From assembly GCA_025060275.1 (NCBI GenBank), contig JANXCJ010000030.1:2919-16952 (forward strand): 14,034 nucleotides of DNA, written 5' to 3'. Position 1 is the first letter of the stretch, and each line of letters begins with the position of its first letter. The notes under the pieces were generated by a model. It saw only the letters and a program-made list of their open reading frames with translations. It was not told where the DNA came from and searched no databases. The position numbers and the translations under genes were made by a program. Origin of the DNA: Bacteroidia bacterium (GTDB lineage: Bacteria > Bacteroidota > Bacteroidia > SpSt-205). Below, in pieces: positions 1 to 7,154 of the stretch.

Positions 1-340
1 CCCATACTTGTCCTTTCCGAACTTCGGTTTGATAGCGAGACTCTATGGTTTGGAGCCATTCACCCGTCAGGTACTGGTCAGCGGTGAGGTGGAAAAAAGT
101 TTGCGTATTTGCCTCTTCTCCTCGCGTCCGGTTAGCTACGATGTATTTGCTTGCTTGTGCTACATGGCTGGGAAAAGCACTTTGGAGAGCTTGTAGGATA
201 GCTAACTGATATGCCTGCCGCTGGGCCCGTTCTATAGACCAACCCGGCAATAGCTCCACCTCCGCGTGCCCTGACACTATTTTGTCTTGTGCCCATAAAC
301 AGACAGCTACCCCCCAAGCCACCCCTATCGTGCGCATCAT
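1..340 (-). CDS. Secreted protein of unknown function, N-terminal part (runs off the left edge)
   Basis: The reading frame is open from ATG at 340 to the window edge, about 113 codons with no stop. The first ATG overlaps the TGA stop of the preceding gene (ATGA), and a second in-frame ATG follows at once at 337, so either could start it. The N-terminus MMRTIGVAWGVAVCLWAQ looks like a Sec signal peptide ending in the A-Q cleavage site common in Bacteroidota. The mature part opens with a beta-strand (GHAEVELLPGW) and then an Ala/Gln-rich helix (residues about 38-60). This order resembles the small secreted LPP20/FlgT-N-like fold, but that comparison is from pattern memory only. The overlapping start implies translational coupling with the 211-residue gene upstream. 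It probably acts in the periplasm or at the outer membrane. Function unknown; the C-terminus is outside the window. Confidence 0.72.
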   Translation of the reverse strand, partial: MMRTIGVAWGVAVCLWAQDKIVSGHAEVELLPGWSIERAQRQAYQLAILQALQSAFPSHVAQASKYIVANRTRGEEANTQTFFHLTADQYLTGEWLQTIESRYQTEVRKGQVW

Positions 341-972
341 TGAAGGGGCAGGAGCTTATCCACCTTTTCTTGAAGACCTTTCAGACGCTCCTTCAGCTCT
401 TGCCGAATTTGTTTCTTAGCCTCTAAGATAACCTGCTCTCGGTTGACCAGAATCTTGAGATTTACTTCTACATTTTTATTAGGCAGGACTTTATAAATCT
501 TGAATGCAGGGTCAACCTGACTCAACGTAGTAGCGATGACATTTTTCGCCCCTGCGAGAAATTCTGTCACTGAAGTAGCTTCTTCATTATTGAGCTGGGC
601 GTTAGCAATATTAGCTTCAATTATAGCCCGGATGAAAGTTTCCAGCTGCCCTGCTAAGTTAAGCTTCGCTGCTTCTAAGGCTTGGAGTTCTGCTGCGGTG
701 CGGGTTCCAGCTACCGCATTTCCATCGGCGCTGAGATATACAGCTTGTCCTTTCTCATCACGCTGATAGAGGCGGATCCAAGTATATTCCAGCTGTTTCT
801 CCATAGGGAGAGAACCGGGGGTAACATCATAACCGGCTTTCTTGAAGCGTTTAGCTTCCTTTCTCGCTTCTTTGATAGCTTTACGCTGAATTTCTTTCTT
901 AGCCTCCTTATCGGTTACCTGTGCGATAGCCAGACTCAAAAGCCCGACTATCCCTAAAAGCACGCGTTTCAT
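337..972 (-). CDS. Exported, highly charged protein of unknown function (211 aa)
   Basis: I chose ATG at 972 rather than the in-frame start at 1005. The later one begins MKRVLLGIVGLLSLAIAQ, a classic signal peptide, whereas the longer form puts eleven uncharged residues in front of it. After cleavage comes a Lys/Glu-rich helical segment (residues about 20-40, with repeated EAKK/KEAR-like units). A middle region follows with an Ala/Leu-rich helix and the strand pair YKVLPNKNVEVNLKILVN, and then a charged C-terminal helix to the end. The pattern 'KRFKKAGYDVTPGSLPMEKQLE' is one I associate with uncharacterised exported Bacteroidota proteins, but I cannot name a family with assurance. It lies 42 bases downstream of the subtilase stop and overlaps the start of the next gene, so the three are probably co-transcribed. 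The fold may be related to the next protein's. Confidence 0.8.
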   Translation of the reverse strand: MKRVLLGIVGLLSLAIAQVTDKEAKKEIQRKAIKEARKEAKRFKKAGYDVTPGSLPMEKQLEYTWIRLYQRDEKGQAVYLSADGNAVAGTRTAAELQALEAAKLNLAGQLETFIRAIIEANIANAQLNNEEATSVTEFLAGAKNVIATTLSQVDPAFKIYKVLPNKNVEVNLKILVNREQVILEAKKQIRQELKERLKGLQEKVDKLLPLQ

Positions 973-1014
973 ATCAAAGGGTAGAGGGTGCAAAATATAT
1001 GCCAATTCATCCAG

Positions 1015-4000
1015 CTATTCCACTATGAGTTTTTGCGTGGAATGCCATTCTTTGTTAGCTTCTTTATATTCTGCATGTATAAGGTAGAAACCAGGGGCTA
1101 AGGGGCCTCCCTGCAAAGTTCTACAACTCCATACAGTAGGGAGGTCTTCGTAGAGAATCTTCACCTGCGCACACAAAACTCCATCTGGGGTTAGGACCTG
1201 TACATTCGTACCCGCCTTGAGTCCCCATATGTATAACTCTTTATGATGAGGACGAAGGGGATTGGGAAAAATACCCCATTCCTTATCAGATACTTCCCGT
1301 GGAGAAAAAGACACTTGCCGAGGGCAGTCTGGATTACCCCACTCCCACCTCACCTGCACAGGATGCACCAAGGGAGATATGGATAGACTAAGCTCAACTC
1401 CCTTAGCAGTAGGTATAACTTCTTGTAGAGCTCCTATGGGGCTAAGGGTATAATTTTCAATGGAATAGGCCTCTGGCGGGGGATTATCTGAAAATTTTAT
1501 GCTAACTCTATTAGTTCCTATTACTTGCCATTGAACAGGATAGATGCAATCTTGTTTCCTCTCTCTCCCTATTCTCAAACGAGTGCAAGAAGGATGCAGA
1601 TATCTTCCCTGACGGTCAGTAAGGAGGGTATCTATGTGTATTTCTTCCGGATCACCTAGGCATTGGAGTATCCACTGATTGCCTACTCCTATAGCTAAGA
1701 GAGGCTTAGTTGAGTCGGGTAGGAACTGAAAGAACATAGCTTCTTCTCCTTCCCAGTAGCCTTTTCCTTGAAGTATGATTGTACCATCCTCTTCTCTCCA
1801 TGCAGTATCTATGCAGGGTCTTTCACCCGGCTGAATTAGGAAGGGGATAGAGAACGCACCTCCATTAGCAGCTCGCACGAGATAGTAATAGGTTGCTTCT
1901 GGGACAAGCCCATTATCTAAGAACACCGTATCACTGCCTGTGTAGCACAAGAGAGGAGACTCTCCCTGCTGAAAACGAATAAGCTCATAGGTGCTTATGC
2001 CTTCTATAGGATGCCAAGCAAGGCGTGCTTGCGTAGGGGATATCCCACCAGGAAAGGCCCAAGTGGGAGAGGGTTTTTGAGGCAGTTCAAGCGCATAGAA
2101 GAAGGGCATACTGTCACGTCCTAATAAAAACAGCGTGTCTGTCCCTATGTCCCATATTCCGAATGTTCCCCAGACAACTCCGTCAAAGGCGTAGCCTTTC
2201 CACTCGTTCGCTGTAAGAGTTCCTACATACAAATGCGGAGGAAGCCAGACAGCTACTTGAGGTCCTAGACCAAATAGGCGGACACTTCCCCCAGGGGCCC
2301 CCCAAAACCGTACCCTATACAATACTGCTTTAGAAAAACCTTCCAACACGCCCAACTCCCACCAGTTCTCACTTCTTCCGCGACCTAAAAATATCACCTC
2401 CTCGTATGTATCTCCTGTAATTTCTGTAGCGAATAGATGAGAGCCTACTTCTCCTAAGCGGGTATTTACAGCTTGCAAAAGCTGCCCTTGAGGTGTATAG
2501 TAAAAAATCCACCCCGCATAGTTGCCGAAGACATATGCAGAATCATTACCATGACGCACCTTTAGTAGAAGAGGTACGGTAGTGCTCCCTTTCCATTGCA
2601 CTGTATCAGGGAGAGAGAGTTGCACTTCTCCAAGGGAGGATAATTTCATATAATTTCCCATAGTATCCCGTATCCATATGGTTTGATTCTGATCTATGCG
2701 AGCTGCTCTGCCTTTCCCTCGCTTTATCACCTCTTTTGGGGGACTCCCAGCTAAGACATAGAAGCTATCCATCCAGACTGCCAGCAGTTCCTCCGCTCCA
2801 TCTCCATCCCAATCATACAAATACCGAGGCAAAAGAGAAGCCTCTTCCCTTACACTATCGTAAGGCACGTAGGCATTCCCCTCTTTTGCTAAAAAGACGA
2901 GCTTACCTGCTCGCGCTGAAGAAGGGTCAAAGAGGCTTACGATAAGGTCCTTCTCTCCGTCTCTATTCCAATCTGCCCGTACCTGAGGGAGATAGAAGCC
3001 TATAGGAGCACTGAAGTTAGTATGGCGCCAAGGGGCATAAGGTAGTCCCCGAGGAGAAGTGGAAGGCAGAGGTATATTTGCCCTCACCGTGTCTGTGGAA
3101 GTATAAGCTATTAGCTGGGCGGATTCAGCCTGTGGGGCTTCTATCCAGACAGCTCCCACCGAGTCTATCTTATCTGCACAGGATAAACTATTTCTGGATT
3201 GGAGGCAGACAGTAGCAGGGAAACTAAGCCGCCACTGCGCTATGCTCCCCGCTAGGCCTAGATTCCACCCAGAGACCGCATCTGCCTCGGTTATCTCTAT
3301 GCCTTGTGCCCCGAAAGAGAAAGGGAAAAGAAAAGCCATTTCCCTGCCATTTCGCAGCCGAAGTAGGAGGCGAAGATAATTTTGTCCTTGCAAGGGCCTC
3401 CAATCCTTCAAAGTATCCCGAAAGGAAGGTTCATTCCCTCTCCGAAGTACCTGCCATGGACCCTCTGCTGACACACTGTGGCTTATCTCCCAACTCTGCA
3501 AAAGACTATGATAGGTGGAAAAAATAAAGGGCACTTCCCGAGATAGAGAAGCTCCTAAAGCCGGGTAATGCCATCCTACATAGCTTATTTGAGGAGAGGC
3601 TAATGCAGTAGGAAGGTATAGCCGACCACTTCCCCTATACCTATCCCATCCTGAGGTGCCCAATGGTATAGCTCCACTGATGAAAGACGCTCTTACATCT
3701 TCTGGTGCTAAGTACGGATAACTACTAAGAAGTAGAGCGGCTGCTGCGGAGGAGAGCGCCGCCGCTATACTCGTGCCACTTAGCAACCGAACATCCCCAG
3801 AAGGTAAAAGGGCTGGAACCCTATCTGCTGGTGCTATCCAGTCTACCCGAAAGTAACCAGAGAGAGGCCAGAGATAAAAGTTACCTGCATTCTCATCGTA
3901 GCTAAGACCCCCTACAGCGATTACTTCACTGAAGCCTGAGGGGAAATGCGGCTGCGCTCCGGTACCGTTCCCCGAAGCGGCTACTATGGTGACCCCTGCA

Positions 4001-4884
4001 GCTTTTGCATACTGAATGGCTGCATGCATAAGCCGAGAGGGTCTTTTATCACCGAAGCTGCAATTCACGATACGAGCTCCGTTTCGTGCTGCATATACAA
4101 TAGCTCGCGCAATATCATCATCCTCTCCATAACCCTCTGCATCAAAGCAGCGTAATACCATTATTCGGCTGCCAGGGGCTACTCCGCTCACAGAGCTTAT
4201 ACCAGGCTGCGCCACCATAATACTTGCTAAGGCTGTACCGTGCCCATTTTCATCTGCAGGCCATGCGTCTGGTCCTAAAAAATCTCCATAGCCCAGTTGA
4301 AAAGACTGGTCCGCAAAATCATATCCTATCACATCATCCACAAATCCATTCCCGTCCTCATCTATTCCATTCAGGTCAAATCTATCCAAGGTTTGATTAC
4401 CGTTGATATCCTCGGGGCTATTTATCCAGCACTGCCCTTCAAGAGCGGGGAGGCTCCATTCCACCCCACTATCTATTAGTCCAATCACGATTGAAGAGGC
4501 TCCTCGACTGTAAGACCACGCCGTGGAAGTGGCTATAGCGACATGGTGCCATCCTGCAAGGGAAAGAGGTGATGCACAGAGCTTTCGCCTAACAGCCCCC
4601 TCCACGGCTAAAACTCCTTCCATGTGAGAGAAAGACTCTAACCCCTCCAAAGAGTCCCTTCCCCGAAAATTCAAGCAGAACCACCCTTCCAGACGGCTAT
4701 CTGAGGCAGGGAAAAGAATGGGCTTTATCTCTCTGAGTCCTCTCCATATTCCCCCTTGCCGAGCTAAAGCGAAGGGATTTGCGGCATTTTGAGAGAGTTG
4801 TGCATAAAGGCGACTAGCCCGATCTACATGGATATAATAGCTTTGTGCCAGTAGAATCCCCCCTACAGCAAAGAAACGCAACAT
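1015..4884 (-). CDS. Secreted subtilase (S8 serine peptidase) with T9SS sorting domain
   Basis: Start: ATG at 4884 gives MLRFFAVGGILLAQ, a signal peptide; an in-frame GTG at 4908 would add eight residues in front of it. Counting from 4884 the protein has 1,289 residues. The subtilisin catalytic residues are all present: Asp138 (LIDSG), His215 (NGHGT), oxyanion Asn306 (ASGNG) and Ser372 (SGTSIAA). An Asp/Asn-rich loop at about 158-185 (DINGNQTLD, DEDGNGFVDD) is probably a calcium site, as is common in Bacteroidota subtilases. Two FG-GAP/VCBS-like repeats follow (DWNRDGEKD at about 638 and DWDGDGAEE at about 691), within a probable beta-propeller region to about 930. Next come a fibronectin-III-like segment (about 938-1020) and an Ig-like segment with FSDN..ENYTL (about 1115-1190). 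The end, from IFPNP (about 1205) to KLIVE, fits a T9SS type A C-terminal signal. Expected route: Sec to the periplasm, then T9SS to the surface or medium. Substrate unknown. Confidence 0.93.
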   Translation of the reverse strand: MLRFFAVGGILLAQSYYIHVDRASRLYAQLSQNAANPFALARQGGIWRGLREIKPILFPASDSRLEGWFCLNFRGRDSLEGLESFSHMEGVLAVEGAVRRKLCASPLSLAGWHHVAIATSTAWSYSRGASSIVIGLIDSGVEWSLPALEGQCWINSPEDINGNQTLDRFDLNGIDEDGNGFVDDVIGYDFADQSFQLGYGDFLGPDAWPADENGHGTALASIMVAQPGISSVSGVAPGSRIMVLRCFDAEGYGEDDDIARAIVYAARNGARIVNCSFGDKRPSRLMHAAIQYAKAAGVTIVAASGNGTGAQPHFPSGFSEVIAVGGLSYDENAGNFYLWPLSGYFRVDWIAPADRVPALLPSGDVRLLSGTSIAAALSSAAAALLLSSYPYLAPEDVRASFISGAIPLGTSGWDRYRGSGRLYLPTALASPQISYVGWHYPALGASLSREVPFIFSTYHSLLQSWEISHSVSAEGPWQVLRRGNEPSFRDTLKDWRPLQGQNYLRLLLRLRNGREMAFLFPFSFGAQGIEITEADAVSGWNLGLAGSIAQWRLSFPATVCLQSRNSLSCADKIDSVGAVWIEAPQAESAQLIAYTSTDTVRANIPLPSTSPRGLPYAPWRHTNFSAPIGFYLPQVRADWNRDGEKDLIVSLFDPSSARAGKLVFLAKEGNAYVPYDSVREEASLLPRYLYDWDGDGAEELLAVWMDSFYVLAGSPPKEVIKRGKGRAARIDQNQTIWIRDTMGNYMKLSSLGEVQLSLPDTVQWKGSTTVPLLLKVRHGNDSAYVFGNYAGWIFYYTPQGQLLQAVNTRLGEVGSHLFATEITGDTYEEVIFLGRGRSENWWELGVLEGFSKAVLYRVRFWGAPGGSVRLFGLGPQVAVWLPPHLYVGTLTANEWKGYAFDGVVWGTFGIWDIGTDTLFLLGRDSMPFFYALELPQKPSPTWAFPGGISPTQARLAWHPIEGISTYELIRFQQGESPLLCYTGSDTVFLDNGLVPEATYYYLVRAANGGAFSIPFLIQPGERPCIDTAWREEDGTIILQGKGYWEGEEAMFFQFLPDSTKPLLAIGVGNQWILQCLGDPEEIHIDTLLTDRQGRYLHPSCTRLRIGRERKQDCIYPVQWQVIGTNRVSIKFSDNPPPEAYSIENYTLSPIGALQEVIPTAKGVELSLSISPLVHPVQVRWEWGNPDCPRQVSFSPREVSDKEWGIFPNPLRPHHKELYIWGLKAGTNVQVLTPDGVLCAQVKILYEDLPTVWSCRTLQGGPLAPGFYLIHAEYKEANKEWHSTQKLIVE

Positions 4885-4897
4885 AAAATGCAATATA

Positions 4898-4905
4898 CAA
4901 ATCTC
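4898..4905 (-). promoter_or_regulatory. Weak -7 promoter-box candidate for the subtilase gene
   Basis: On the minus strand this reads GAGATTTG, one mismatch from the Bacteroidota -7 consensus TAnnTTTG. It ends 13 bases before the ATG at 4884, similar to the better match upstream of secA. No convincing -33 TTG element is seen at the usual 19-21 base spacing. If used, it would leave the GTG at 4908 untranscribed and favour the 4884 start. Low confidence. Confidence 0.2.
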
Positions 4906-4981
4906 CACTCTGCTTTCTCCTGACTATGGAGTTTCCTTCACCTGGCATATGCGTATGCTCCTCTTCTAACTTAATCCTCTA

Positions 4982-6070
4982 ATGAAGGGAGGGTATCTAT
5001 CTGGCATATTTTCCCCGCAGTGGCTTTACTGGCAGGGAAAGATTTGGTATCAACCTTCTCTCATTTTAGAGCAAGGAAAGGTGAGAGAGGTATTAGAAAT
5101 CCGCCTTCCTGAGGCTCAGAAGATAGAAGGACTGCTTACACCTGCCTGGATAAATGCCCATACCCATTTAGAATTCTCTCATCTCAGAGATAAACTGCCG
5201 CGAGGCAGAGGTATGGTAGATTTCCTTAGGCAAATTCAGCTTCTTCGCAGCTCGCCTTCCTCTCCAAAGGCTATCTTCACTGCTTTGTCAGAAGCTGCAG
5301 CAGCAGGGACATGGGGCTTTGTCTCTCACCAGAATACTCATTTGCCTCCTGAATGCGTTCCTGAAGGGGTCTGTGTGCAGCCTTTGGGGGAGTTTTTTGG
5401 ACTGCGCCTGCACAGAAGTCGTAGAAGGCTTCATAGTATTAGAAAACTTTCCTATCCTCTTACTCCTCACAGTTTCTATGCCCTGAGTAAGCCTCTCTTG
5501 AGATATGGTAGGCGTCCCTCTCCTTTTCCGCGTAGTATCCACTTCTGGGAGAGCTGGGAAGAGCGTCTGTGGTTAGAAAGGGAAAAAGGTCCCTTCAAGA
5601 TGTTTTTCAAGTCTTTTATTCGTCGCCCACGCCCACCCCGCTGGGAATATTGGCTGAGGCAGTGGCACAGACGATCCCCCGCTATATGGCTTATACACAC
5701 CACCGAGGCTCCAGAAGAGCTAATTGAGAAGCTGATAGCAAGATTCCCCCGACTCTATTTTGTATTATGTCCAGAAGCGAATCATTATCTTTTTCGGCGT
5801 GTGCCTTCGTTCAGCTTCTGGAAAAGGCATACGCAGCGACTTCTATTGGGCACAGATAGCTTGCTAAATAGTGATTCTCTTTCTGTATGGTCTTCTCTAT
5901 GTTGGCTTATAAGAGGTGGGTTCAACTGGGAGCAGGCTCTTCAGACGATAGTGGACAACCCCCGCATCTGGCTAACTCCTCCACCACATTGGGTGCAAGT
6001 ATCTCCTCTTGGTCAGGAACTCCAAATCCTGCCAGAAACTATAAGTCGTACTTTATTTAACGAGCAATAG
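4982..6070 (+). CDS. Amidohydrolase-superfamily deaminase/chlorohydrolase-like enzyme
   Basis: Protein of 362 residues with no signal peptide, so cytoplasmic. The metal-site pattern of the cytosine/adenosine-deaminase-like amidohydrolases is complete. HxH is in NAHTHLE (His60, His62), a third His in SIHFWES (His187), a fourth in LIHTTEAPEE (His239), and the Asp in LLGTDSL (Asp292). TPHSFYALS (about 162-169) and LCPEANHYL (about 262-270) match the TPHxxY.S and CPxSN segments of SAH/MTA deaminase and chlorohydrolase relatives. It should deaminate or hydrolyse a purine-like or related ring substrate using one bound metal. The N-terminal beta-sandwich part is short and the 140-225 stretch is very Arg-rich, which makes it compact for the family. 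Candidate roles include 5'-methylthioadenosine/S-adenosylhomocysteine deaminase or the menaquinone-pathway aminofutalosine deaminase (MqnX). No neighbour supports either, so I give no symbol. Its 3' end overlaps the convergent gene by 14 bases. Confidence 0.88.
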   Translation: MKGGYLSGIFSPQWLYWQGKIWYQPSLILEQGKVREVLEIRLPEAQKIEGLLTPAWINAHTHLEFSHLRDKLPRGRGMVDFLRQIQLLRSSPSSPKAIFTALSEAAAAGTWGFVSHQNTHLPPECVPEGVCVQPLGEFFGLRLHRSRRRLHSIRKLSYPLTPHSFYALSKPLLRYGRRPSPFPRSIHFWESWEERLWLEREKGPFKMFFKSFIRRPRPPRWEYWLRQWHRRSPAIWLIHTTEAPEELIEKLIARFPRLYFVLCPEANHYLFRRVPSFSFWKRHTQRLLLGTDSLLNSDSLSVWSSLCWLIRGGFNWEQALQTIVDNPRIWLTPPPHWVQVSPLGQELQILPETISRTLFNEQ

Positions 6071-6701
6071 GATAGATTATCGCCCCTCCAAATACTCTAA
6101 AGTCAAGTGGAACAGGGTCTATGGAACCCATTATTTCCGTATTACGACGACTAGGTAACACATCTAAGTAGAAACGCAGAAGCGTAGGTATAGCCTTTCT
6201 GATATTTATCGCTATATCTATGAAAGCTGTGGGATTGATGAAGGTCTGACGAAGCTTCCCTACATAATTCCCACTCAAGGAAGTATAGGTGAGCTGGAAG
6301 GCTGTCAGGCGTACGCCTGCTCCCACCCCTACTCCCAGCCGTTGGATGTTATAGGCTGTGGCGCCTGCGCCTGCATGTGCATGAATATATACGGGCACTT
6401 GGATCATCCAGTTTGTACCGTATCGCCCCAAAAACTGAAAGGCCCCAGTAACTTGGGCGCCGGGTCCTGCTGCGAAAGTTTCATCTTCTGTTCTAAAGTA
6501 GGTATAGTTGCTTCCAAATGTAAGACCCCAGTAGTTGGTGGGATACGAGAAGAGAGGGGTATTCAGAAAACGAATGTCTATGAAGCTTAGCTCGCCGCCG
6601 AAGAAAGGGTTTAGCTTACTCCACAGGTCTTCCGTTAGCTTAGACTGAGCTAATAGGAGGGAGGAAGAAAGAAGTAAAACTTTAATGCGTTTAATGCGCA
6701 C
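6057..6701 (-). CDS. Putative outer-membrane beta-barrel protein (214 aa)
   Basis: The only sensible start is GTG at 6701, three bases after the bacilliredoxin stop; there is no ATG near the N-terminus. The protein begins MRIKRIKVLLLSSSLLLAQ, a strong signal peptide with a basic n-region and cleavage after A-Q. The mature part has many alternating aromatic/small-residue strands (YWGLTFGSNYTYF, GVGVGAGVRLTAFQLTYTSL) typical of an eight- to ten-stranded outer-membrane barrel. I recognise no specific family. It is the last gene of the secA cluster and is probably co-transcribed with the bacilliredoxin gene. Its tail overlaps the end of the amidohydrolase gene on the other strand. The two Arg-Ile-Lys units of its n-region are encoded by a perfect tandem 9-base duplication. 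The barrel call rests on composition and signal peptide only. Confidence 0.75.
   Translation of the reverse strand: MRIKRIKVLLLSSSLLLAQSKLTEDLWSKLNPFFGGELSFIDIRFLNTPLFSYPTNYWGLTFGSNYTYFRTEDETFAAGPGAQVTGAFQFLGRYGTNWMIQVPVYIHAHAGAGATAYNIQRLGVGVGAGVRLTAFQLTYTSLSGNYVGKLRQTFINPTAFIDIAINIRKAIPTLLRFYLDVLPSRRNTEIMGSIDPVPLDFRVFGGAIIYPIAR
6681..6698 (-). repeat. Perfect tandem 9-base repeat in a signal-peptide n-region
   Basis: On the coding strand CGCATTAAA occurs twice in direct succession, immediately after the GTG start of the barrel gene, encoding Arg-Ile-Lys Arg-Ile-Lys. The two copies are identical over all nine bases. The repeat doubles the positive charge of the signal peptide n-region without changing frame. 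Confidence 0.9.
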
Positions 6702-6704
6702 ACT

Positions 6705-7130
6705 CTACGAGCAATATTCATCAAATAGTGTGGTGAGGACTGTAGCTATGCTCTGAGGGGTTCTACCTTCTATCTCATGGCGTGGGATAAAATGCAGAAG
6801 CATATTGCCCTTCCAGAGAGCAATACTGGGGGAGGAGGGTGGGTGAGGTGCCAGGTATTTGCGGAGTCTATCCGTAGCTTCTTTATCTACCCCGGCAAAT
6901 ACGCTGTAGAATCGTTGAGGCTTACGAGGATGCTTGAGGGCAAGAGCAATTGCAGGGCGAGCTGAGGCAGCTGAGCAGCCGCATACAGAGTTGATAAGAA
7001 ATATTGCTGTTTCGCCTGTCGCTTTGAGCTGCTGAATAGCCTCTTCCACTGCTTCGGGGGTACGAAGCTCCTTTAGTCCTATTTCTAAGGTTTCCTGACG
7101 AATAGGCTCTACTACATAAGAGGGATACAT
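6705..7130 (-). CDS. Bacilliredoxin, BrxA/BrxB (YphP/YqiW) family
   Basis: Protein of 141 residues, the usual length for this family (B. subtilis YphP has 144). It starts at ATG 7130 with MYPSYVVEPIRQE, a typical family N-terminus. The redox centre is the Cys-Gly-Cys motif in INSVCGCSAASARP (Cys50, Cys52). The later segments YSVFAGVDKEA, and especially FIPRHEIEGR near residues 114-123, are also family hallmarks. An additional Cys140 sits next to the C-terminus. In Firmicutes these proteins remove bacillithiol from mixed disulfides; some Bacteroidota also make bacillithiol, so the same role is plausible but inferred. No signal peptide, hence cytoplasmic. It lies 24 bases downstream of the 273-residue gene and 3 bases upstream of the barrel gene. 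Which of the two paralogues it corresponds to cannot be told from the sequence. Confidence 0.93.
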   Translation of the reverse strand: MYPSYVVEPIRQETLEIGLKELRTPEAVEEAIQQLKATGETAIFLINSVCGCSAASARPAIALALKHPRKPQRFYSVFAGVDKEATDRLRKYLAPHPPSSPSIALWKGNMLLHFIPRHEIEGRTPQSIATVLTTLFDEYCS

Positions 7131-7154
7131 AATGCAAGTCTAAACAAAAATCTC

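Noticed and set aside
132..317. Short 61-codon frame on the minus strand
   Set aside because: It lies in another frame inside the longer frame 1-340, which has a signal peptide, an ATG overlapping the upstream stop and no stops. The shorter one has no such support.
3946..4406. Overlapping plus-strand frames of 60-70 codons inside the subtilase gene
   Set aside because: They lie opposite the strongly conserved catalytic domain and show no motif or start signal. They are shadows of the coding strand.
4320..4420. Asp/Asn-rich loop in the subtilase read as a dockerin or EF-hand domain
   Set aside because: It sits inside the catalytic domain between the catalytic Asp and His, where Bacteroidota subtilases commonly have a calcium loop. 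There is no paired dockerin repeat.
4982..6070. Naming the amidohydrolase mqnX or mtaD
   Set aside because: The motifs are shared by several substrate classes, and there is no menaquinone or methionine-salvage neighbour to decide between them.
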